From Centropus unirufus (taxonomy: Eukaryota > Chordata > Aves > Cuculiformes > Centropidae), in NCBI GenBank assembly GCA_013397695.1, contig VYZI01000005.1:5817221-5881220 (forward strand): a stretch of DNA of 64,000 nucleotides, written 5' to 3'. Below are positions 51,593 through 61,966 of this stretch, piece by piece (position 1 is the first letter of the stretch; each line of letters begins with the position of its first letter). The translations under genes were made by a program, and so were the position numbers. The notes under the pieces were generated by a model. The model was not told the DNA's origin, ran no database searches, and was given only the letters and a program-made list of their open reading frames with translations.

Positions 51593-51738
51593 TTTTTTTT
51601 TTCTGTTTTTTTTTTTAGTTAGCAATATTTCTTTTATATTGTATATTAGTATCCGTACAATACAGAGCAGTACAGCTGTGAGACCAGGGCGTAGTCACTA
51701 GAATTTTTTTTCCCTTCTGTGCCTTTTTTTTTTTTTTT
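51593..51738 (+). repeat. T-rich low-complexity cluster
   Basis: Runs of T10 (51593-51602), T11 (51606-51616, then AG) and T15 (51724-51738). The second run followed by AG resembles a splice acceptor, but no open, donor-bounded exon follows. Confidence 0.85.
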
Positions 51739-51815
51739 GTTTATCTCACCTTCAATGTCAAATGTAGTCTGCACTGCTCAGATGAGCGCTGCCACTTCGT
51801 GCCATAGCTAGTTAA

Positions 51816-51864
51816 AAATGATGTAAAAACTATGATGGACTGACTACTGGGAAATGATGTAAAA
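51816..51864 (+). repeat. 13-bp direct repeat pair
   Basis: AAATGATGTAAAA occurs at 51816-51828 and again at 51852-51864, 36 bases apart. It lies ~100 bases before the A13 tract. The repeats are too close together to be target duplications of an insertion ending at 51990, so they are probably coincidental or a small local duplication. Confidence 0.6.
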
Positions 51865-51990
51865 CCCCCATATTCATTAGAAAATTTGAAAAGATGTTTC
51901 TAGTATCCCTCTTGTTAAATTTAAATGGCTTCCTTATTTATCTTTGTTCCAACAAGACAAGAAATAAAGTTTGATGCAAAAAAAAAAAAA
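51861..51990 (+). pseudogene. Possible processed-retrocopy 3' end (poly(A) signal plus A13)
   Basis: AATAAA at 51963-51968 is followed nine bases later by thirteen uninterrupted A (51978-51990), then unrelated sequence (ggcatattttgggc). This is what the 3' end of a reverse-transcribed, polyadenylated plus-strand transcript looks like. The 5' limit is unknown and 51861 is arbitrary. The upstream ~100 bases are AT-rich and non-coding, like a 3' UTR, and I cannot name a parent gene. Bird CR1 elements do not normally copy poly(A) transcripts, so such retrocopies are scarce in birds. An A-rich stretch that happens to follow AATAAA is the main alternative. No target duplication could be identified. 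Confidence 0.27.
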
Positions 51991-54342
51991 AGGCATATTT
52001 TGGGCACTAGCAATCTGTGTGTCAGATTTCAGAGCCTGGGCAATGCTGGAGGGAACAATTTTTCTGCCTGCTGTAGCTCTCTTGATTATTCTTTTAGCCA
52101 GATATCAAACAGAAAAACAACAAACTTTAGATGCCCTTAAAAATGATGATAATAAGGAAAGATTGTAGAGCATAACTGGATTGTACTCTTGCAGCTGAAT
52201 TGCTATTGATTTTAGAGAATGTAAAATCTCATTGTGAGACAGCCATCTCTAGCCCTTGGCTATGCTCTGTCACCTTGCCTGCGTGGCACAGGGCAGTACC
52301 TGGCAAATTATTTTCCTTTTTCAAAAGAGACAGCTTGTAACATGCAGCTTTGTACAAGCCTGGTTCCTATAATTTGTCTCTCTGATTAGTCTTTCTCCTA
52401 TTGCACCTATTAGCAGACTAGTCATTATGACGACTTCAGTTATACAAAGCTGTGTTACATTGGAGCAAACTGGTGATGATTTTTTATGAAATTTTGCACT
52501 GTACCAGCTCTTTTCATGGGTATAGAAGGATCCGTTGCAGAAAGATAAGATACAGTCCCGACTCATTGAAGTGGGAAATTGTTTCAGCTGAAAGCATATT
52601 TCACAAGTAGTAGGGACATAATTCAAATCTTTGTATTTTTAATATTATTTTCTTTCTTACCTTTCATCTTTTTTTTGTTTTCCTATTTTAGTCCATCCAT
52701 CCCCCTGTCCTGTCCCCCTGGAAGTTATATATTGCTTACCTTATTTTACTTTACAAATAAGGAACAAATGTAAGAAATGAAATGTTCTTGGCAATGTTCT
52801 GCTTGTCTTCTCATGTATATAAATAATTTTACTGAAAAAAAGGAGAATACATTTTTAATTAGAGACAATGTAAAGACATTAATTATTGCACAGGTATTAC
52901 AACATATCCATTATTTCTGGTTTAATATTTACATGACCATGTGAAAGAAATGGATGCATTTGTAAATTGTTTCTTTCCATTGCATCTTTCTAACCACTAG
53001 ATCCTTCTGTGAGAAGATATTGGTTTGCTGGATAGCCTATAGATGTCTCACAATCGTATTCACATTCGTGAAAAAATATTTGTTTCCAGGCTGTGTTAAC
53101 AGACATAATTTCTCAGTGTAGCGTATATATCTGCATAATTATGGAAATATGTCACAAATAATTCTATTGGTGTAGGTTTCATGCTCTCTTGTAGTGATAT
53201 CAAACTGCAGTATAATTATGGGGACCAATGTGTAGTGATCTCTTTAACTTGCAAAGACAAGGTGTCACGTCTAATACAGTACGAATCTAATAGGGTTATA
53301 CAGCATGACAGCAGTGAGTTCAAATTCAGCATGCTCAGGTACAGGTTTGTATACGCGTTGGAACAAAGCAGGAGACAGTTCTGGAAGCAGAACGCTTGTA
53401 ACTTAAAGCTAGAAATATAAAAATTACTTTTTCCTGTCCTTTTCTATTTTGGTGAAGTTCTGATGGCCCAGAATCTGTATTTTGTTTCTAGGCATCTTAA
53501 TTTTTTACTGTTAAAATTCATGATGTTAAAAAGCAACTGGCACACAGTTGATATTTGACCTAAATGTCTAACTTAAATTTCTAACTTTTTTAAAAATAAT
53601 TTAATAATTTTTTTTTAGGATTTAATTTAATCTTTATGTAGCCAGATACTAGATTGTGTTGACCATACTGGTAGCGCTTCACTTTACCTTCAGTTGTGTT
53701 CATTTTTGTGATGTAAAGTGCAGTAAACACCGAATGCATTCCAAGTCTCTTTTTCCTTTATGATTGCAAGTAGTATCACAAAAAAACTTGATAAAATTGG
53801 AATAAGCTATTTTTTAGAAAATATATTGAACTTGTTAAAGATGAAGACGTTTCTGAATTTTTTCAGACAGTCATATCTTAGAGATCTTGTCATTCAACAT
53901 AATTTTCCCTTGCACATGAGTTTTGTGTTGTGTTTCTGGTCAAAGCATTCAGTGCTAGCGAGGTGAGGAAGGTATCCAAACAGCCTGCTAGCAATATTTT
54001 GGGAAACCTAGCGAATGAAAGGCTCTGTGTATAGAGGCATGTCGATAACAAGCATTGGCACAAAGGGAATAAGGAGGTAATATTAGCACATTATAAGGTA
54101 TATGTGTGTGCATATGTGTACAGTCCAACTCCACTGTAAGTAAATTGTTCTTTCTTACCAGAAAAGAGATATCATCTCTACTGGATTTATAGGTCCCACA
54201 TACCATCTAAGGCAGGAACTTAAAAGTTTTATTAGGCAGGAACAAATCTCAAATGTTCATATAAGGGAGAAGTAGAATTTCTCAATCCACTTTCTTGTCC
54301 AGATATGAGGTAAGTACTGCTTTTCTCTTTCTACTCTTGCAG
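51991..54342. other. Unassigned non-coding DNA
   Basis: Mostly AT-rich. Just after the A13 tract, a 65-codon frame (51971-52168) encodes a hydrophobic stretch FLPAVALLIILLARY followed by a charged tail, like a single-pass membrane protein. Its start lies inside the A tract (a GTG/TTG-type or non-ATG context cannot be excluded), there is no promoter or splice support, and I do not treat it as a gene. Confidence 0.45.
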
Positions 54343-54552
54343 AAATGGAAATTCTCTTTTTTGGGGGGAATGATAGAAATACTCCTGGAATGGGTCGATG
54401 CAACAGCTTCTCCCTGCCAAGCAGAGTATCAGTTGTGCATGGGGCAGTGTATGGGATCTGTTTGTATGACTGAGGCACAAGCGAGACTCTTGAGGGATGA
54501 CTCTTCCACAGGTGGCTTTGGCTGTAGACGTTACTTCCTGAAGCACCTAGAG
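54343..54552 (+). other. Exon-like segment of 210 bases, phase 0-0, candidate only
   Basis: A strong acceptor (ttttctctttctactcttgcAG, ending 54342) precedes 210 bases, followed by GAG|GTAAAG at 54553-54558. The frame is open across exactly 70 codons and both borders fall between codons. The peptide starts KWKFSFLGGMIEILLEWVD and has a cysteine cluster (SPCQAEYQLCMGQCMGSVC) in the middle, then ARLLRDDSS and GFGCRRYFLKHLE. No family is recognised. The opposite strand is also open over most of the segment, which weakens the case. A consensus GTAAGT donor at 54310-54315 lies only 33 bases before the acceptor, too close for a vertebrate intron, so at most one of these two signals can be used. Confidence 0.22.
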
Positions 54553-56532
54553 GTAAAGCTCAGTTCTAGCATAGTGGACACAGACCTCTTAGTTGTTGTA
54601 GCTCTGAAAAAGTTTTTTCTAACAGAAGATGCTGCATTCCAGAAAACTCATATGTAACTGATCCCAGTATCTGAGGACACTTACAAACAACAGACTGTTT
54701 CTGGAAGTCCTTTTTGGTATACGCTTTCTCATTCTGTCATCTTGGCCTCTTTCCCTCACTCTTGATTTGTCACTTGAGAATCCACATAAAATGAAGAATG
54801 CAGCACATTCAAAGGAAAGTTCCTGGAGTTAAAATGCTGCAGCTGTTCCGTCTCTGTGGTCTATTAAATCAGAGTTGCAGTTTGATTACTTGTGCTGAGG
54901 AGAGTTAAAAGCCTCAGAAAAAGTTGCTGTTGGCATCTGTGGCAGAGGTTATAACCACTTTGTAATGCAAGAGGGAATATGAGCTCTTGAGAGCTGAAAG
55001 CACTGTAGATTTTATCACTGAGTAAACAGTATGCACAGCCCCATGAAAAGGTAGCTTGAAGTCTTCAACCTAATGACGGCGGTTAGGGTAATTAAACATG
55101 AATTTTAACTTAATGAAGGCTTCTGGGCTCTACAAGACATCGATTTCTTGTGTGATTTCAATGCCACTGTCACTGGTGTGTGGTTCAGAGTGGTTCTTTC
55201 CTGAAAGAAACATTATACATACTATGAAATACAAGTCATTATACATGTCCAAGAGGAATGCTTACTTTCTCCTAAATTTTACACAGCATACCTGCTGGAA
55301 CTCTGAGAATTTCCCTCCGCCATATCCACTCATTAGACACTGCTTCTGGGTACAGCGTGGAGAAATGGAAATTTAAACATCTGTTTTAGTAGATTTACTG
55401 TTAGTCATGAGCTCTGATGAAGATGGTTGTCTGCATTTTATGAAATGTAGTATTGACACACCTTTTATTTATTTGTATGCTGCTGTATGTAAAATGGAAT
55501 GTATCCCCAGTACCCTGGCCTCCTTTCTCCCACCATAAAATCAGTTTACACATATGTAGCAGTCCCAGATGTACCATCTACCTCTGAGAATGTCTTTTAT
55601 TTTTTTGTGCTCCTTCTTTGCACAGATGGTTGAGAGACACTGACAGGTCCTGAGAGCTGGGCAGCCAAGTGTCTTTAGATACTTTTGGAAGAATTAGTCT
55701 AATTCTTTGACGATGGTGTCCAGCTGGTGGCAGGTTGAGCTTGGAAAGAGTATGTTAGTTGGCTTCTGTTGAATTTAAAAGCCAAACCAGGAGAAAAACT
55801 TCTGTGGAGTTTATGGTTAAGGACCCATTCAGTTTGTTGGTGTCTTTCCTCTTCTTTAGCTCGCCCCTTTTTTTTTTAACCAATTACAGTTATGTTATGT
55901 GATTGAATATAGAATTAGAATTCCTATTTAGAATGGGAAATTTGACATCTCTACTGCATCAGGCTTAACATCCACTTCAGAGATGTGGATGCTATTCTCT
56001 GTCAGAGAGTAACTTCTTAGACTCAAACTCAGGATTATTTCACCACTCCAGTCTCTGCTAGAACTGCTGTGTGTCAAGATGTTAGCACAAAAATGTGAAA
56101 ATCTGTAGCCTGGAATAATCCAACCTGACACAGACAATCTAAACCTACATTATAATAGGCATGCTGGGATTTAATTCCTTGCTAAAGTGCACCACTTCTC
56201 TCACTTGGGAATGAGAAAATGCTTATAAATCTAATTAAAATTCTAATTTGGAAAAGTGGAAGATCCAGGCTTGGACTCACTTGAACATTTGACATAACTT
56301 TTTCCTCTTTCAAATATAGAAAGTTCTGTTCTTATGAGTAGGAAGACATTGATAATAGCAGATAGTATGATAATATCAGAAAAATCAATTTGCATAATGA
56401 TTTTTCAAGACTATTTTTGTTTAACTTGACCAGCCTTAATTTTCTGACTAGAGAAATAAGCACTCTTTCAGTGCTCTTTGCTGAAAGACTGTTGCTGACT
56501 TTGCCATTTTCTATTGAATTAGCTTCCTGGCA
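54553..56532. other. Unassigned non-coding DNA
   Basis: No repeat or gene recognised. Short open frames only, without domains or supporting splice context. Confidence 0.5.
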
Positions 56533-56720
56533 CACAGAATCACAGAATTATTTAGGTTGGAAAAGATCTTATAGACCATCGAGTCCAATCATTGACCTGA
56601 CACTGCCAAATCCACCACTAAACCAAGTCCTTGAGCATCACAGGTGCTCCCCTGGGACAACGTGAGTCCATTTCCTCTTGCCCTATCAGTTGTTACTTGG
56701 GGAAGAATCACCTCACTGGT
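56533..56720 (-). mobile_element. CR1 LINE copy 3, short, with an internal deletion
   Basis: Plus strand cacagaatcacagaatta then TTTAGGTTGGAAAAGATC is a CR1 3' end in reverse complement, followed by the 'gagtccaatcattgacctgacactgccaa' and 'ccaccactaaaccaagtcc' region to about 56640. The next bases (gtgctcccctggg...gagtccatttcctcttgccctat) match a part of CR1 that in copies 1 and 2 lies about 120 bases further along. The segment holding the 'gggatgg' and 'cagtgaag' blocks is therefore missing here. Homology fades near 56720. Only the extreme 3' region is present, with no coding domain. Confidence 0.85.
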
Positions 56721-59700
56721 CAGCTAGGTTTCTTTTCCATGTTACTCAGCAGAAATTTCAAAGCTTGTCTCTAATTCCCAAGCTCACAAAAACAGCCAAC
56801 CAAGTGACAAGACATGGGAAAAAAAATATCCCAAAACCATTGCCCTATGAAGAAGTCTTTGATGCAAATACTAACAGGGCAGAATGTGATAGTCTTTGAC
56901 AGCTCGGCTTTCTTTGTCCCTTTGCATTTTTTTCCCATTCCTTTTAAGGTGTTTAATTTTTTTTTCCACTCTGCTCACTGACATCTGACTAAAAAGGACA
57001 CCTCTTAAAGGTCAATAGATTATAGACTGAAGACAGCCTTAGCTGAAGTGGAGGATTTACAGTTAAGAACAGATATAAAGATACATAAAATAATGTGAAA
57101 CTTTTTCTGAAGTGACTGTAATTTATACTTGAAAGGGTCATAACGACATTGCTTCTCTCCACTTAAATTGGATCTTTCATCTTAAGACCTCAAAAGTTTT
57201 TATGGAGTGAATTTAGTAGTACTATAATCTCCTCCCTCACTTTTAACAGATTGCAATGACAGTAGGAGAAAAGTTAGGGACAGTCATTAGAAGAATCTCC
57301 AATGTCCTCTCCATTTTAGGTTGATGTGCTCCTACCTGGACCTCATCTATTGCACAGACAGACTAGGAGTAGCACATAACTCAAAAATGCTGACAAATCC
57401 TGATCTGGTAGAAGACATTATGCAGGAGTAGGTGTAAAGTCTTCGGCTGCAACCAGAGACTGATGCATGATGAAGCTGGGGGGGATCATTGCACTCAAAT
57501 TCAGACAGCTAAAACAAAAATGACTACCTGGGATCATAATGTTGATTAGTTGTCTACCCCTACTGTATGTTCGAGGGATGGAACAGGCCCTCCACTCCTA
57601 CCACACAGTTTCTGTTCTATTTTAGATGCTCCTCTTAGCACCATTAACTAAAAAGGTCAGGTAGATGCTTAAAGTTAGGTGAAATTACCTCCCTGCCCCC
57701 CCACCAAAAGCAAGCACTTTGTGGCTGGGTAAAGCTGGGGTGAGAAGGCAACTTGTGAATCAGGTCTTTTGATTCCTAGGTGAGAACTCTAGAAAAAGAG
57801 GGTACTAAAGTAATTATAGTTTTAATGAAAGTTTCCTGAAGTGCTGTTCTTAGTACTGGACTGCAGGTGGTCTTTATGCAGTGGGCATGCTGTGAGCTGT
57901 CTTAAACAATTAAATCCTATGGAGACCAAAGTGGAGAAATAACATCTTTATGTCTAATGTTTGGGTCTCAGTAGAAAAATATTCATGCTGAGTCTCTAAG
58001 CCCATTTAATCAAAGCATCTCCAGGATTGTGAGGTTAGGTGGCCACTGGAACATGGCAACTTTTGCTGCTCAGTGGACACAGAATCCCCAGCAACCCTGT
58101 TTTATATGTCACACAGAATTTGGGGGTGTGGGTAACTTGCCTTGTGTGACACCAAAACTTTGCTGGAAATGGGGATGGCAAGCTTAATATAGAGATGATG
58201 GAAGGGGCTGTGTCGTCTATGCTTCATAGGTGCTTCTTCTAGGCAGAGAAAGCATGGAACTGATCTGGTTATCTCAATATGTGGTGTGGATCAAACATTA
58301 AGAGAAAACGGATGGAATACAGGATAATCTGACTTTCTTCAGCTGATGAGACCTAGTGAAGATATAATGTTGCTCCTGCTGGGATCTTTCAGCTGCTTTG
58401 AGGTAGCTGAAGAAATACCTTATACAGAGCAGTTGTTTCCTAGGAATGCCTCCTGCTTTCTTTATAGACCAGAGCTTTATGATCTTTATAGGTAGAAAGC
58501 AGCCTGAGAACAAGAATTTAGCTCAAGTTTACACTGTACAATTCTAGTTTGTGTTCTACATTTTCAGTTTTCACATACTTCTCTGCAGCTCAGCTTTTTT
58601 TATTTTTTTTTTCTCCTCTGAAAGAAGAGTTTAAAATGTCTTAGTGGAGGCTTTCATTGTGAACCATCCCAGATTAGGAGGCAGCTGGAAGAGGTTTCCT
58701 CATGGAATTTGGGCAGCATTTACAGTCTGACTAATGTGCAAGTAGTTTGCTGCTTCTCAGTCTTTGTGTATTACAGTAGCATCTAGAGATCATAGCTCTG
58801 TCAGGTTGATTTTATACGAACTTGACCCTTTTCCTGCTGAGAAGATGTCTAGGTGCTCAAATTAGAGAGAGATGAAGTGTTATTTCTTTCTCTTAGTTCA
58901 TAGCTTTTGTATCCCTTGTTGCCTTATTATTCTGGGCGTGGGAACAGGCTGTCTTTGTCTGGACTTGCTGTCCCTATTCTTATGATTTTCCCCTTTTTTT
59001 TCTGTGGAGTGGAATAAGTAGATTTTGCTTTTTAATAATATGATCACGGTTATACTTTGTGTTTATTTTTTTTCTATAGCTTCGATAACTCCATGTTAAA
59101 AAAGAAAGCAATGGGGAGGGATAAATGCCAGCACTGAGCTGGTGATCTGGGAGCTAGGATCTCTGGAGACTGGGAAAGGTAATGTAGCTCTCACCTGGGG
59201 TATCCTAATAGTGATCAGTTCATTGAATAACAAATTCAGTCATAAAAGGAACAAAGAGAATAGATACCAGGAAGTGCATTAACTGCATCATATTTTTCAG
59301 GGTCACCTGAATGACTTTTTGAAATCCTTCTATGAGTTTTTTTGCAAATATTTGTTGCAGTCCTCTGATTCTTCCTACGACTTACTGTTAGTGATTTTTA
59401 TCTTATACTGTATGATTTTTTAGTAGTACACTGGGTATTTTTTTCTTTCCTTTTTCATTCTTCAGTTCAGATGGAACAACTCAGACTATGGGCTTCCCTA
59501 GAGCTTCAGTCATATTATGCTTTTGTTTTCACAGTTCCATCCCAGCTATAAATTACATTTTCTGCCTTTTTCTAAGAGTAAACTGAGCTGTTCATGTCTC
59601 TCTCCTTTTTTTCCCATCAAAAGTCTGGTTTATTTTGGTTAGTTTAATACCTTTTCCACTGGTGCTAGTCTATCAGTTTCCTAAGCATTCTGTTATATTT

Positions 59701-61362
59701 TATTGGTCTTATTATCTGTCTCGCTATTTAATAAGACTGACATGATGCCTTCCCAATAGATTTCCTATGTCTCCTTTGTGTACAAGATTTTCAGCAGTTA
59801 AAGATAATCTTTTCTTATTGGTTTCAGTTTGTTTGGGTGGATGGGTTCTTCCCTGCTGTTTCACTGGCACATCATGATGCCAGTTCCATCACTTTTCTCC
59901 ATCCTCACTAACTATTTGGTTGTCACATCCTACCAGAGCTCCAACTAATTTCTAATTGCTAGTCTTGAAGTTTTTTCAGTCATCCTGTTAGCTTTCTTAC
60001 AGGGATGCCAAATGTTTTTTTCCTAAGGGGGGATACTGAATTTTAAGCTTTCTAGGTATGCACATGTATTTATTACAAAAGCCCTGTGGTGACAGAGATA
60101 ATTCAATTGCTTGGTGACTTTACACCCAGAACTATCTTATGTGTGCCTGAGACTGGCTTAAATGCTGGGCTTTTTTTCAAGTGGCACACAAAGTGTGAAC
60201 CTCCAACAGCCTTGTGATAGCTCACCCTGAACCAATGGTAATTATGTACGGAAGCAGAGTGTTACAGACTCACCTGGAGACTGACTAGTCATGTCCTTTG
60301 CCATGAGAAATAGGAACTGGGTTCTGTGTAAACAGAAATGATAAGCAAGAAAGCACAAAGTTCCCTGGCACTGAATCATAAAGTCATGCTCGTAAAGCAT
60401 TTTTATGCCTGCGTTTCCCAGCAGCACGAAGTAGGTAGTATGTTTTGGAAAGCTGAAGGAGAGGCATAGATGCTTGGACATTCTCTTCTGTTATGTATAG
60501 CAAAGTCACATTTCTTGGAGTATGTTATATATGGGATTTGACTAGTACAGAGCTATGCCTCAGATTTTCTGGACTGAATCTTTCATCACTCTCATCCAAG
60601 TTCTACCACGCATCATCACACTCAGATCCTTGATTTGTGAACATTTCCATGAAAGGCAACAGATTAAGTCACATGGAGAAGTGATGTTGTGTGTCTGAAC
60701 TGGATACTGCATCAGGCTGGGCAAGTCACTAACTTTCAGCCATGCTGATATAAGCCATCTCTTGTGAGATGGATGTGCTGTTTGTGCAGGGACTTTGATT
60801 TTTGGAAGCTCAGCTTTGTACCTGGGGGTCAGGGCAAAATGCTGTATGTGGATGATCACTTCGCAGGACAGAAACATCTCTAATGGCTTCCTTTTCTAGG
60901 CTTTTATATTAACAAGTGTGCAAATGCAGCTCCTTTGACCAGTTTATTTCCTTAGCTGACATTTCTTGTTATTTTAAGCCTTTACATTCCTTGCTCCTTA
61001 TTTCAGTGTCTAAACATCTCCCTTTAATTTCTCCACATAAAACCTGTAAGAGGTAAGGTTGTAGCAGAAAACTGGGGAGTTGATATGACTTTAACAAGCT
61101 TCCATAACCATTTTGTGAGAGGAAAGGGAAAGAATTTAGGATTTTAGAGGCTTGGCACCAACACCACTTCCACTAGTGCCCCAGATGTTCAGGAGGGTTT
61201 CCTTCTGGATATTAGCCTTATCTATCTTTTGGTAACTAACTGTTGAGCTTGATTTACTGCAGTCTCATGGTCCTCCTCTTAAAGTCTTTTTAAATCAGTG
61301 TTTTCTTTTAATGAGTGGGTAAGTTTAATTCCGTTCTTTGATGTAAAACATAATGACTGCAA
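56721..61362. other. Unassigned non-coding DNA
   Basis: No gene or named repeat. T-rich tracts near 58597-58612 and 59067-59076, and many pyrimidine-rich stretches between 59400 and 60000. Open frames stay below about 105 codons and show no domains. Confidence 0.5.
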
Positions 61363-61966
61363 AATCACAGAATGATTGAGGTTAGAAGGGACCTCTGCAG
61401 GTGATTTTACTCAACCTCCTTACACTAGAAGGGCCACCTATAACTAATTCTGGTCTATGTTGCTATGGCTTTATAATATCTCTGAGGATAGAAACTCCAT
61501 AACCTGCCTGGACAACCTGTGCCAGTGCTTGGTCACCCTCACAGTAAAGAAATGTTTCCTGATGTTTAAAGGGAGCCTCCTGTGTTTCAGTTTTTGTCAA
61601 TTTCCTCTGGTTCTGTCACTGGACATCAATGAAAAGAGCCTGGTTTTGTCATCTTTGGACGGTCCCTTCAGGTATTTGTACACATTGATAAGATCCTCCT
61701 GAGACTTTTCTTCTGTAGTTTGAACATTCATAGTTCTCTCAGCCTTTTGTCAGAGCAGAGATGCTTCAGTCCTTTCATCTTCGCGGCCTTTTGTTGGACT
61801 TTTCCCAGCAGCTCTCATTTCTACTCGGTAGTCCAGAACCTGGACCCAGTTCTGCGGTTGTATCACTAGTGCTGAGTATAAGGCAAGGATCATGTCCCCC
61901 AGTCTGCTGAATACAGTCCTAATGCAGCACAGTTCACCAATAGCCCTCATTGTAGGAAGGGCAATT
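61363..61966 (-). mobile_element. CR1 LINE copy 4, about 600 bases, diverged subfamily
   Basis: Plus strand aatcacagaatgattgaggttagaaggGACCTCTG is the CR1 3' end (reverse complement) of the 'gttggaagggacctctggaggtc' type, differing from the 'gttggaaaagac' type in copies 1 and 3. Further matches are the 'tgaggatagaaactccataacctgcctggacaacctgtgccagtgct' region, shared in layout with other CR1s, the 'gtaaagaaatgtttcctgatg' block and the 'agtgctgagtataagg' block. Similarity ends near 61966. Reading frames on the element strand are broken, and no reverse transcriptase motifs remain. This copy is probably older or of another subfamily. Confidence 0.9.

Larger units (their letters stand above)
43046..51860. 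other. Unassigned non-coding DNA
   Basis: No supported gene. The region from about 45765 to 46680 is richer in GC than its surroundings and has open frames on both strands, including a minus-strand frame at 46155-46463. A GGAC-rich segment (48890-49095) and AT-rich palindromes (48057-48097) are listed separately. Confidence 0.5.

Noticed and set aside
51971..52168. Small single-pass membrane protein frame (FLPAVALLIILLARY)
   Set aside because: The frame begins in an A tract with no promoter or splice support, and hydrophobic segments are frequent in translated T-rich DNA.
55080..55095. Interstitial telomere-like motif (ggttaggg)
   Set aside because: A single unit only.
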